DNA from: Botryllus schlosseri
Taxonomy: Eukaryota > Chordata > Ascidiacea > Stolidobranchia > Styelidae
Assembly (NCBI GenBank): GCA_000444245.1
Contig: ATSW01007358.1
Coordinates: forward strand, 1 to 22,392
Reading direction: 5' to 3'
DNA: 22,392 nt
Positions 8,901-16,400 of the stretch are shown here, in pieces; position 1 is the first letter of the stretch; every line of letters begins with the position of its first letter. Made by a program: the position numbers and the translations under genes. A model generated the notes under the pieces. The model made no database searches. It saw only the letters and a program-made list of their open reading frames with translations, and had not been told where the DNA came from.

Positions 8901-11784
8901 ACCATACGATAACGTTGTTACACTCAGCCAAACGACGATATATGAAACTGACAGAATTTCGATATGGTTGCTATCGTATGTATAGGTTGCATATTGCATG
9001 ACAATGCTCGGAAGATTAGGTTATCTGAAGGTGCGATTACAATGAGTCTTATTACAGTAAATGATAGTTGTTTTGATTCATTTTTTATTGTAGTTTTTGC
9101 GAGAACGGGGGGTACCAATATTAAAATCAATATACGTGACAATAAATCGCACGCAGCGCAAAGGAAAATCACAAGTAGCAAAAATCTTTCTAAAATACGA
9201 AATTGGTTATGTTGATTTACGAAAGAATTTTCAGCTCCCTTCAAGCCTTCCAAATTCCGGACATTTAGCTATATTCAGCTTTTCCTCCCGTACGGAGTTT
9301 AAACAGTGAAATTCCCTACATGTCCGGGAAATTCCGGACGTATGGAAACCCTAAACTATTACAACGTCTGGTTGACATGTACCGTTACAACAATATCTAC
9401 GAAAAGCCTATCAATGTGGAAAAACCCAATCCCTCGTCGAGGCTCGGGAATATTAACGATACGCGTTAGGCCTCGGCGAGGGTGAAGACGATTAACGACC
9501 CCATTGAAAACCGCGTTCGCATGTTCCTTAGGGTTGACTGAACCATGCTCAACTGATGTTCGAATGGAACCATTTTCCGGTTCGACCTTGACAGCTCTCA
9601 TTTGAATATTTGCTATTGCAACCGCGGGCGACTTGCCGCCCGCTGGCACCGCCTTGGTGACCCTTGGTCTGTCTCATCCACACGCTTATAACGTTGTAAT
9701 GAGTGATTGAATACTCGAAACCTAATACTCAGCCCTACAAATAACAGGATCAAGGTTTACTGCCATCGCAATATACGCACTTACCTGGCATGTTCTTTCT
9801 CAGTTTTAACTCCCGATGAAATGCTTTCATCGAGAGCAGTCGCTGTTACTTTCGGGCAACGAATCCATCCAGGCGTCGCTTATCTGATGACGATTTCGGT
9901 CTGTCTGTCGCTGGTTGGCACGATGGATACGGCACTGCTGATCTGCAGCAGAATACCTTTTGTTTCAGGCAGGTTCGGGCATATGCCAGAGGTAAGTTTT
10001 ACATGTGTGTAGGAGTCACTGCATGACTAATAACCCCTTTTCTGGATCCCGAGGATTCGCTGATTAAATTGATAGGTTACCTAAAAAAACTGTTCATGAG
10101 ATTTGTCTGGATTTCAACTTGTAGATGTCACCGCACATGAGTTAGAAAAAAAATTCATTTTTTTTTAAATTTTACTGTCAACCCCTATAAAAACGATGGA
10201 AAACAAATTTGACACAATTTCATCCCCGCAGCGGCGAAATTATTTTAGCCTTTTATTCATTCAGAGATTACCCAGCGTCCAGTGTTTTTTTTGCGAATCC
10301 AATGTTGCGAATCACGTCATTTCTACCGATAGGAAGTGAGCAAAAATTGGTAAGCATCGTTCTTTTAAACAACGTAGCAATAATCTCATGGGATAGATAT
10401 CAGGGTTGTAATGACTCGAGTCATGACTCGACTCGAGTCCGACTCGAGTCACGATTTTCTGATGACTCGACTTGACTCGAGTCATTTTTTCAAAATACGG
10501 AAATGACTCGACTCGACTCGAGTCAATCTGTGTATTGACTCGACTTGGACTCGAGTCATTGCGCATGACTCGAACCAAGTCATTGACTCGAGACTCAGAC
10601 GGCCACGACCGAAATTTCATTGTAATTCCGAAGCCAACGCACTATTGGGATTTCGTCTGTTGGTACTGGTACTTGAAAATGCGACCAGAAACTGCTAAAA
10701 GTGAGAAAAATTGTTATATTATAAATGCGAACCATTCGATATCACCAAACAGAGTTATAAAAGTGGGTTTACCAAGACTTTAACTGGAAACTGGGCAGTC
10801 AACACAATGACTCGGACTCGGACTCGAGTCATAATTCCATGACTCGGACTCGACCCTCTGCTTGACTCGGTGGTGAATTGAAATGACTCGACTCGACTTG
10901 ACTCGAGTCAAAACTATAAAAGTGAGATTGACTTGTGACTCGGAGCCTTGTGACTTGGTTACAACCCTGATAGATATTAATTTTTTTTTAAATAAATTCA
11001 AAATTTTGAAACTCATATGCGTTCACATCTACCAGTTGGAATCGAACCGAATTGGGTGTGCAGCGTTTATTTAGGTGACCTAATCAGTGAATCCCCGGAA
11101 TCCGAAAAATAACTATTTTCGAACAACCCCATAATGTCCCGCTCTGGCTTAATCATTCTCAATTTCAACAGTTCTTGTCAATGGCTCACGTGAAATATCT
11201 CTCCCCGACGGCTGCAATTCTTTTGATGGCCGTTCTCTCGCTATTGATGGTGTCGTCCAACTCGTTTGAAATCCTGGTCACCGCGAAGCAATTTAGCGAA
11301 CGTGGTTTCCAGGCACTGACTTTCGCAGGTATCTTGTACCTCAGAAAGGCGAAGCCGGACCTGAACAGACCCTACAAGGTCAGAAGATATCGTTTTTATT
11401 GTTTTGATGTTCGGGCTGGTCTGTTTGACTATGAGCAGTTGAGCATTGAGCAATGAGCAGGCGTCCACGAATGCCGTGTTACTTCTAAATAACGATGGTA
11501 TGCAATGGTCACAGAAAAATTTCGACGATCTCTTTCAGGTCTTCACTCCTACTGTGATTCTCGCGGTATTGGTGACTCTGTTTCTCGTGGTCGTCCCGCT
11601 CGTGTTTGAACCGCAGCCTTTATACATTCTTAGCCTGGTGTTCCTGGTTGTGTTTGCGGCCATGTATTTCCTAGCATCGAAAGGAATCATTCAGATGAGC
11701 GGCGTAGGCAGAGTTGGATTGATTGCGCAAAAACTGCTGCTTGTAGCGCCTACCTCAAAGGAGGAAATGATGGGACTGAAATGA
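5354..11784 (+). CDS. SLC7 gene B: complete heteromeric amino-acid transporter light chain, 506 aa
   Basis: join(5354..5911, 7196..7329, 8642..8829, 9804..9991, 11172..11378, 11539..11784) gives 506 residues plus TGA, the usual length for SLC7 light chains. Intron phases are 0, 2, 1, 0, 0. Seen directly: a polar N-terminus (1-35), GSGIF in TM1 (50-54), Cys151 in the loop before TM4, [12 protein letters not shown] (259-270) after TM6, [11 protein letters not shown] near 346-356, and a tail ending LLLVAPTS. About 12 hydrophobic segments can be counted. Known for the family: these proteins exchange amino acids at the plasma membrane as disulfide-linked partners of SLC3 heavy chains, and Cys151 is at the expected position. 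The tail resembles the b0,+AT (SLC7A9) C-terminus. Odd points: a GC donor for intron 1, and SGYE (250-253) where my recollection of b0,+AT is DGWN. Substrate preference is unknown. Confidence 0.92.
5938..6065 (+). mobile_element. tRNA-derived SINE (degenerate)
   Basis: TAGCGTAATGG (5942-5952) fits the RNA polymerase III A box TRGYNNANNGG exactly. GTTTGATCC (5986-5994) fits the B box with one mismatch at the usual spacing of about 34 bp. It continues GGTCGGGTCAGACCAAAGAC, a tail of a type common in aquatic-animal SINEs. A functional tRNA is excluded because no cloverleaf closes. The 3' end is not sharp and no target duplication was found. Confidence 0.6.
6119..6547. mobile_element. Foldback MITE (TAGGGCTGTTC family), 429 bp, perfect 8-bp TSD
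   Basis: The ends TAGGTTTGTTCGAAAATAA and TTATTTTTGAACAGCCCTA are inverted repeats. They are flanked by TTGCACAT on both sides (6111-6118 and 6548-6555). Subterminal parts (AAACGCTGCACACCAAATTT and AAATTTGGTGTGAAGCG) are also inverted. The 8-bp duplication suggests hAT-type mobilisation in trans. There is no coding capacity. Confidence 0.85.
6613..7000. mobile_element. Foldback MITE (TAGGGCTGTTC family), 388 bp, perfect 8-bp TSD
   Basis: It begins TAGGGCTGTTCAAAAATAGC and ends TTTTTTGAACAGCCCCA. ATGTATAA flanks both ends (6605-6612 and 7001-7008). A nearly symmetric pair GGCTACGTGATTTAATCG / GGTTTAATCACGTAGCC lies inside the ends. It is a second copy of the 6119-6547 family. Confidence 0.85.
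7196..7329 (+). CDS. Gene B exon 2 (TM5, residues 187-230)
   Basis: The acceptor TTACATTATTAG precedes MFCVFAKTAALATVIVIGII and the donor is TCAGA|GTGAGT. It ends in phase 2 (codon GA|A). Gene C exon 2 is one codon shorter (131 bp against 134). An Asn-Gly-Thr sequon occurs in the following extracellular loop; gene C has Asn-Gln-Thr there. Confidence 0.87.
7330..8641 (+). other. Gene B intron 2 (1312 bp) expanded by a 952-bp hAT-like element
   Basis: Without the element at 7583-8534 and one target duplication the intron would be about 350 bp. The same intron of gene C is only 85 bp. Confidence 0.8.
7583..8534. mobile_element. hAT-like non-autonomous element with GACTCGAGTC arrays, 952 bp
   Basis: The ends are CAGTGTTGGGATCAAGTCAC and TCCCAAGATTCCCAACACTG (11-bp inverted terminus CAGTGTTGGGA). 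The flanks GTATGCGT (7575-7582) and GTATGTGT (8535-8542) match at 7 of 8 positions. Both subterminal regions are dense in GAGTCA, CAAGTC and GACTCGAGTC. The middle, about 7790-8390, is not repetitive and shows no long ORF. Its right half is homologous, in inverse orientation, to 20311-20700. Confidence 0.85.
8642..8829 (+). CDS. Gene B exon 3 (TM6-TM7, residues 231-293)
   Basis: The 188-bp exon is bounded by GCCTTAACAG and ACAG|GTAGAT. It encodes [20 protein letters not shown], then [20 protein letters not shown] and a following membrane segment. This is the most conserved block of the transporter and contains the TM6 unwound region that contacts substrate in the LeuT-type fold. Confidence 0.9.
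8830..9803 (+). other. Gene B intron 3 (974 bp)
   Basis: Positions about 9225-9352 carry repeated GTCCGGAATTT / AAATTCCGGAC motifs and a right end GGACGTATGGAAACCCTAAA. This looks like the terminus of a transposon beginning AGGGTTTCCATACGTCC. Positions about 9400-9660 form a GC-richer patch with CCTCG(T/G)CGAGG-type inverted motifs of unknown nature. No target duplications could be assigned. Confidence 0.5.
9804..9991 (+). CDS. Gene B exon 4 (TM8 region, residues 294-356)
   Basis: The 188-bp exon starts after TTCTTTCTCAG in phase 1 and ends CCAGAG|GTAAGT in phase 0. It encodes [19 protein letters not shown] through [11 protein letters not shown]. Family members typically have a (T/S)P.E.L.S.AVAVTF block here and (R)EGHMP before the next loop. 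Confidence 0.9.
10029..11131. mobile_element. Foldback MITE (TAGGGCTGTTC family) interrupted by another element
   Basis: The left part runs from about 10029 (TTTTCTGGATCCCGAGGATT, then GATTAAATTG) to 10400. The right part runs from 10978 to 11131, ending AACTATTTTCGAACAACCCCA. The right arm GGGTGTGCAGCGTTTATTTA is the family arm. The outermost left terminus appears to be missing, so no target duplication is assignable. The interruption makes this insertion older than the 10401-10969 element. Confidence 0.75.
10401..10969. mobile_element. hAT-like element with GACTCGAGTC arrays, 569 bp, perfect 8-bp TSD
   Basis: The ends are CAGGGTTGTAATGACTCGAG and GTGACTTGGTTACAACCCTG (11-bp inverted terminus CAGGGTTGTAA). 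ATAGATAT flanks both sides (10393-10400, 10970-10977). Both subterminal regions contain runs of GACTCGAGTC, GACTCGACTCG and GACTCGGACTCG. The centre (about 10620-10800) is ordinary sequence. The terminus differs from CAGTGTTGGGA of the 7583 element, so this is a related but distinct family. Confidence 0.9.
11172..11378 (+). CDS. Gene B exon 5 (about TM9-TM10, residues 357-425)
   Basis: The 207-bp exon lies between TTTCAACAG and AAG|GTCAGA. It encodes [20 protein letters not shown] through LNRPYK and has the same length as in genes A and C. Confidence 0.9.
11379..11538 (+). other. Gene B intron 5 (160 bp)
   Basis: A short GT-AG intron ending GATCTCTTTCAG. Unlike most of the gene B introns it carries no transposon. 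It reads open for 26 codons past the donor before a stop. Confidence 0.8.
11539..11784 (+). CDS. Gene B exon 6 (TM11-TM12 and C-terminal tail, residues 426-506)
   Basis: The exon encodes VFTPTVILAVLVTLFLVVVP, a second hydrophobic segment, then a tail with MSGVGRVGLIAQKLLLVAPT and KEEMMGLK before TGA. The LLLVAPT motif is shared with gene A. In b0,+AT the corresponding tail position carries a VPP motif that I recall as important for ER exit; equivalence is inference. Confidence 0.9.
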   Translation, partial: VFTPTVILAVLVTLFLVVVPLVFEPQPLYILSLVFLVVFAAMYFLASKGIIQMSGVGRVGLIAQKLLLVAPTSKEEMMGLK

Positions 11785-12707
11785 CTTGATTTCTATGCGG
11801 ACTGTGATTCTAAACGTGTTTGACCATAGATAAATTAACCTACAGATAGATGTGCAACTAATGACTACACGGATGGGTAACCGGATCAATCGGCATTGTT
11901 GCTAGAAATCGGCGAGCTGCAAAAGGATATTGTTACTGTGAATTTTTGACTTTCAAGGGACGTTTTGGGGTAGTTGTACTGCCATGAACAAATTATAATA
12001 CATAATTTCGTAATCAGTGCGACATCGACAACAGCTTTCGTTCAAGTCCATCCAATTTACGTTCGGGCCGCAATCTATAACATTGCCTGTTTATGAATCC
12101 ACCAGAAGTTGCTAGCGGCATCAGGGTGCCTAACCGCGCAGTTAGTTATGTATAGTAATCGAACAGAATGCGAAGTCTGGAGTTCGACACTGAATTTACT
12201 GATAGTGGTCAGATAGCCACAGGGAGAAGAAGTGAACTGTAAGTCTTGCCTAGTTTTTGGTGTGTCAAAGTGGTTGCTGCATTAAGTCTTGGATTGACTT
12301 GCATTGTGCCTGATTTCGTTGTAATATACCATCGAATCTCTAAACCCCTCTATTCTGTTGGATACTTGGAGGATAGTGGCCATCCTCTTCAGACAAGCCG
12401 ATAACAATGACCTACAATATATTAACAAATTGGTTTTATTTTTTCTTGGAACCGAGAGCCAGGACATGTTTTATGAAGCAGCTCAATCGATGCATTCCAC
12501 TTCCTATATACCTCCATTTCCACAGATATTTCCCACCTAATTTGTCTGCGAAGTTGTAGAGTCGCAATCATGGATAGCAGCGACAGCAAGCAGACTTAAA
12601 GCGCTAGGTCATTCTAGTCTAATCAGAGTCAGTAATCTAATTATAGTCTAATCAATGAACTGTTTCTGGGCTCTGGTTTTCATGAAAATGCCACAAGAGA
12701 ACTGTAT
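11785..12707. other. Intergenic region between genes B and C; possible SINE trace
   Basis: No AATAAA was seen in the first several hundred bases after gene B. Positions about 12120-12245 contain GTTCGACAC (12182-12190), a perfect pol III B box, followed by GGTCAGA as in the 5938 SINE; a matching A box is not clear. Positions about 11940-12000 loosely match 18290-18360 (ACTTT..AGGGAC, GGGG(T/C)AGTTG, ATTATAAT), suggesting a diverged repeat pair. Confidence 0.4.
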
Positions 12708-12900
12708 GTTGAGAAATGAGCCAAGCTCGATGTACAGGCATTTGCTATTCTCATGCTATGAGAACGAACTTTGATTTAATAGGAACTGAGATTAATTTTC
12801 GGATTTCAATTCTTTTTTTATTTCGGATTTTAATTCAACTTCCCAGTTTATTTTCAAATTCAGCAGTTCTAATTCTAGTCTAACTTGGAAAAGGGACACA
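12708..12900. repeat. Gene C 5' flank, homologous to 3382-3575
   Basis: Direct-orientation match to 3382-3575 (AAATGAGCCAAGCTCGATGT, CAGGCATTTG, TTCTCATGC, AACTTTGATT, then TTCTAATTCTAGTCTAACTT). It ends 8 bp before the gene C start codon, so it probably includes its 5' UTR and part of its promoter. A TATAAA is adjacent to the ATG and is too close to act as a TATA box. Confidence 0.55.
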
Positions 12901-12908
12901 CTTTATAA

Positions 12909-13442
12909 ATGTCCAACTCTGAGATCAAGATGCCCTCAAGTGCAATCATGAAGGACGATGATAAGCCTGTCAAGCTCCGTCGACATATCGGTACTTTTCA
13001 CGGAATGTGTACCGTGGTAAGCTTGATGGTAGGCTCCGGAATATTCGCGGTACCCTCAGGAGTATTGAGGTATTGCAAAGGTGACGTGATCATGAGCTTC
13101 ATAGTGTGGGGCGTGGGCGGCGTGATAGCCATGATTAGCGCTCTGTGCGTGGCAGAGCTAGGTTCCACGATACGAGAGTCAGGGGCGTGGGTATCCTTTC
13201 TATTTCATACAGTCGGAAGACTTCCTTCATTTCTGTACGCGTGGTTGGCGCTTACCATGGCTAATCCAGAAGGCCTGGCGGCTCAAATCGCGGTTCTTGG
13301 GGAGTATATGACTAAAGTTATCATGCGGGACGACTGCGAGTTTCCGAATCGGATCGCTGCGCAAAAATGTTTTGGGATCAGCGTGTTCTTGATCGTGGTG
13401 GCTATCAATATAACCAACATTAAGCTGGCTGTTAAGATACAG
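12909..13442 (+). CDS. Gene C exon 1 (residues 1-178)
   Basis: The ATG at 12909 opens a frame of 178 codons to CAG|GTAAGA. The first 20 residues are polar and unlike gene B; similarity starts at KLRRHIG. Here the canonical GT donor replaces the GC donor of gene B. Confidence 0.9.
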
Positions 13443-16400
13443 GTAAGAATTACTTTTATAGTAATTGTTGGTTAAATAGGGTTACCATGTTTTGAGTCCC
13501 GAGAAAGTGGACACCTTTTACAAGCGATATTAACAGGCAGTGTAGCGGGAGATTTTTACGGAAAACGGTGATCGGTCATGGGTTAATTTACGTAGCGTCG
13601 ATCTGTTTTAGTCAGCCTTCGCGTCAATTGTTTAGGAAGCCAGCAAGTTATGACGTGTCTTTTCTGCTGATATTAACATTTTTAGTTCTCTCAATGTCAT
13701 CGCCTGACACTCACGGCAATAAAAGAGGACGATTTGCGAAAAAAAATAGGACATTTGCGCGTCCTCGGAGGACAATTCGGCTTTCTTGATAAAAGAGGAC
13801 AAATCCCCTTGAAAGAGGACGTGTAATATCCATATTCTTAAATAACCACTGGATTATGACGACGTTCTATGCAGGGCTGTGGAGTCGGAGTCGGAGTCGG
13901 TGGAGTCGGAGTCGGAGTCGGGGTAATTTTCGCTTGATGGAGTCGGAGTCGGAGTCGGAGTCGTGAAAACTGTAATAGCTGGAGTCGGAGTCGGAGTCGG
14001 TGGGAAAATACTGACTGGAGTCGGAGTCGGAGTTTGTGAGAATGACTATGATTTCGACTCCGACTCCAACTTCTCTATCATGAAAACATTTGCTTTCAAA
14101 GAATTTTCAATATAATTTTTATGTACCACCAATCACTGTTATTAATAACCATACAGATCAGCTGCGGCCAGCCCGTGGCACGCAGGCCAAATTCGGCACA
14201 CGAGAAGGTTAGCGTGTGGCCTGCGAGGTAATTCCCGAAATTATTTATGACATCAGGTACAATTGCAAGGCCAATCAAAATTTGATTAGCATGACCGAGA
14301 AATTTGATGATGACTAAAACAACAGTTCTGAGGCATTGACGTATCCAGGGGTCAGCCACATTTATCCCAGATCTTCGTATATGACCATGAAGTAGAATAT
14401 TTCATAGCAGATTTATTTGACTTGAAATTTTTCTCGGTACTTCGCAAGATTCATTGTCACTAGATTTCTTGCATTCAGTATTTGAGCCCCCTTTTGAAAA
14501 TTATTAATACATATTCTTCACAGAATTGAGTATAACTATATTCGCAATTAGGAGATACGGCTTCGCTTGTGCACTCGCAGCGAGATCGTCGACAAAACAT
14601 TTGCACAAAATGATAGAGGCATGTTCACTGATACCGTCGATTTTGTGTTCGAACGTCGAATAATCCTGTCCTTGCCAAATGAGCCCAGTGGTATACAGAT
14701 GCGACCCCCAATGTATGTTAGCGACATATTTATTGATATAGCTATAGCCTAATTCAGTCGTTATCTTGCAAAAAAATTTCGCGCGTTGCGCGACCAGGGC
14801 CTGATTGCGCACTGCACAGTTGGATGACATAATGTTATCAATTTTAGAGCGTAGTAATATAAGTCTTGTTTGCAATGTTTCATAATTCGATTCGCTCCTA
14901 TCGACGACTAAAAAAAGGTTATCAACATTCCCGTTGCCCGCGCAATGGTTCGTAAATCTCAGGTGTCCCTTTCGCCGAAAAAGTTGCCCACCCCTGATAT
15001 AGATAAAAGATATTACTTGCAAATTACAACTCAGTTGCGGAGGGGAAGAAAATCGCAAGATGCGTTTTCGCGATGCAGTCAAAATTGATGCAATTTTTGG
15101 AATTATACCATGATACTGTGACAGAGAAAATGCATCGGCTGGTTTTGTAAAATTGTAAAAATATGTAAATATGACCAAACGATGCTTCCCATTTGACAAA
15201 ATTAAAAATATTTGTAGTGTAGCTTAGCTGTTTGGGTCGAACAAATGATTAAGAAAGACTGCAAGTCCCAATCCTTGAATACTTGATTAAATACATGTAG
15301 ACTATAGACATAGGCTATGGTCTTTGACTACTTAACTAAATTCCATTTATGACCAATGTCCATTACTAGTAGTAAGAGAGTTTGTGCTTGTAATCAGGAT
15401 AGTGTGTAATGACAAAATTAGTAAGTTCAATTTCTTTATTAGTTGCTGAGTCATACACCAGAGCTTCACTTGGATTTTTTATCTACATTTTTATTATACA
15501 GGATTGGATATCTGCCATATTTGAATGATTCATACATTTCAGGATATTAGAGAGTCCATGTTATAAAAACTTGAATAAGGAAGGATATTTAGCAAATCTT
15601 TATTTCATGTTAATTGCATGGTGGATAATTCGAGCTGTGCAACAATGAAACAATTCAGCATACACAGTTAATCATATGTTTGCATATGTTTAATGGTTGT
15701 ATGATAGTCATTCAACCGACAATGTGGCATATAATTTTCGAGGTAAATTGGTAATAATGCTGGAGTCGGAGTCGGAGTCGGGAGTCGGAGTCGGGAGTCG
15801 GAGTCGGTACGTTTAAAGACCCAGGAGTCGGAGTCGGAGTCGGAGTCGGAGTCGGTACGTTTAAAGACTCAGGAGTCGGAGTCGGAGTCGGAGTCGGAGT
15901 CGGTATATTGAAAATGTGTGGAGTCGGAGTCGGAGCCGGAGTCGGTGGTAAAATTTACCGACTCCACAGCCCTGCTTCTATGGTTGTGACCATAAAATTT
16001 CATGGAATTTCCGATGGAAGAAACGAGAATACGTGGATTCAGGTGAGGCAAGTGAGGCAGTACCTCACCTGTCACCAATTGATAAGTAAAAGAATGTGAA
16101 AACCTTCAATGGTTATTGTTATTCTTCTAACGGTGTTCAATTGTTCATGAATCACTAATTTCTAACATGTTCAGGTTCACACCCAAACTTACGCAATTTG
16201 CACATATTCATTGTTAAGAAATATAGTGCTAAAGGAGAGGTGAGGTACAGGGAGGCACAGACGAGCCAAGATAAACCTCACCAATTCATCATAAACAGCT
16301 CAAAATTTATACTAACTACTAATAGAATGCTGTTATCGCAATGATTCCGAACATCCAAAGATTAATAACGTCAGAGCACAGAACCCCACAAAATCGCCAA

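Larger units (their letters stand above)
9992..11171 (+). other. Gene B intron 4 (1180 bp) with a nested transposon pair
   Basis: A foldback element (10029-10400 and 10978-11131) is split by a GACTCGAGTC element (10401-10969). Together they account for nearly the whole intron. Confidence 0.8.
13872..15974. mobile_element. hAT-like non-autonomous element with GGAGTCGG arrays, 2103 bp
   Basis: CAGGGCTGTGGAGTCGG at the left and its exact reverse complement at the right form a perfect 17-bp terminal inverted repeat. The flanks GTTCTATG (13864-13871) and CTTCTATG (15975-15982) match at 7 of 8 positions. Arrays of GGAGTC/GGAGTCGG lie at about 13880-14040 and 15760-15945, in the same orientation. 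Linkers TACGTTTAAAGAC(C/T)CAGGAG recur in the right array. The interior has no credible transposase. Confidence 0.8.

Noticed and set aside
9359-9649. 96-codon minus-strand ORF in a GC-richer patch
   Set aside because: It lies inside gene B intron 3 between transposon remnants, has no recognisable domain, and the patch holds inverted repeat motifs.
12903-12908. TATA box of gene C
   Set aside because: TATAAA touches the start codon, leaving no room for a transcription start between them.
14504-15199. 231-codon minus-strand ORF as a gene or transposase
   Set aside because: It runs across a possible transposon end, shows no transposase motif or recognisable domain, and its composition looks like translated AT-rich repeat sequence.
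13864-15982. Telomere-like or structural satellite function of the GGAGTC arrays
   Set aside because: The arrays are enclosed by a perfect inverted terminus and near-identical 8-bp flanks, so they belong to a transposon rather than to a chromosomal satellite.
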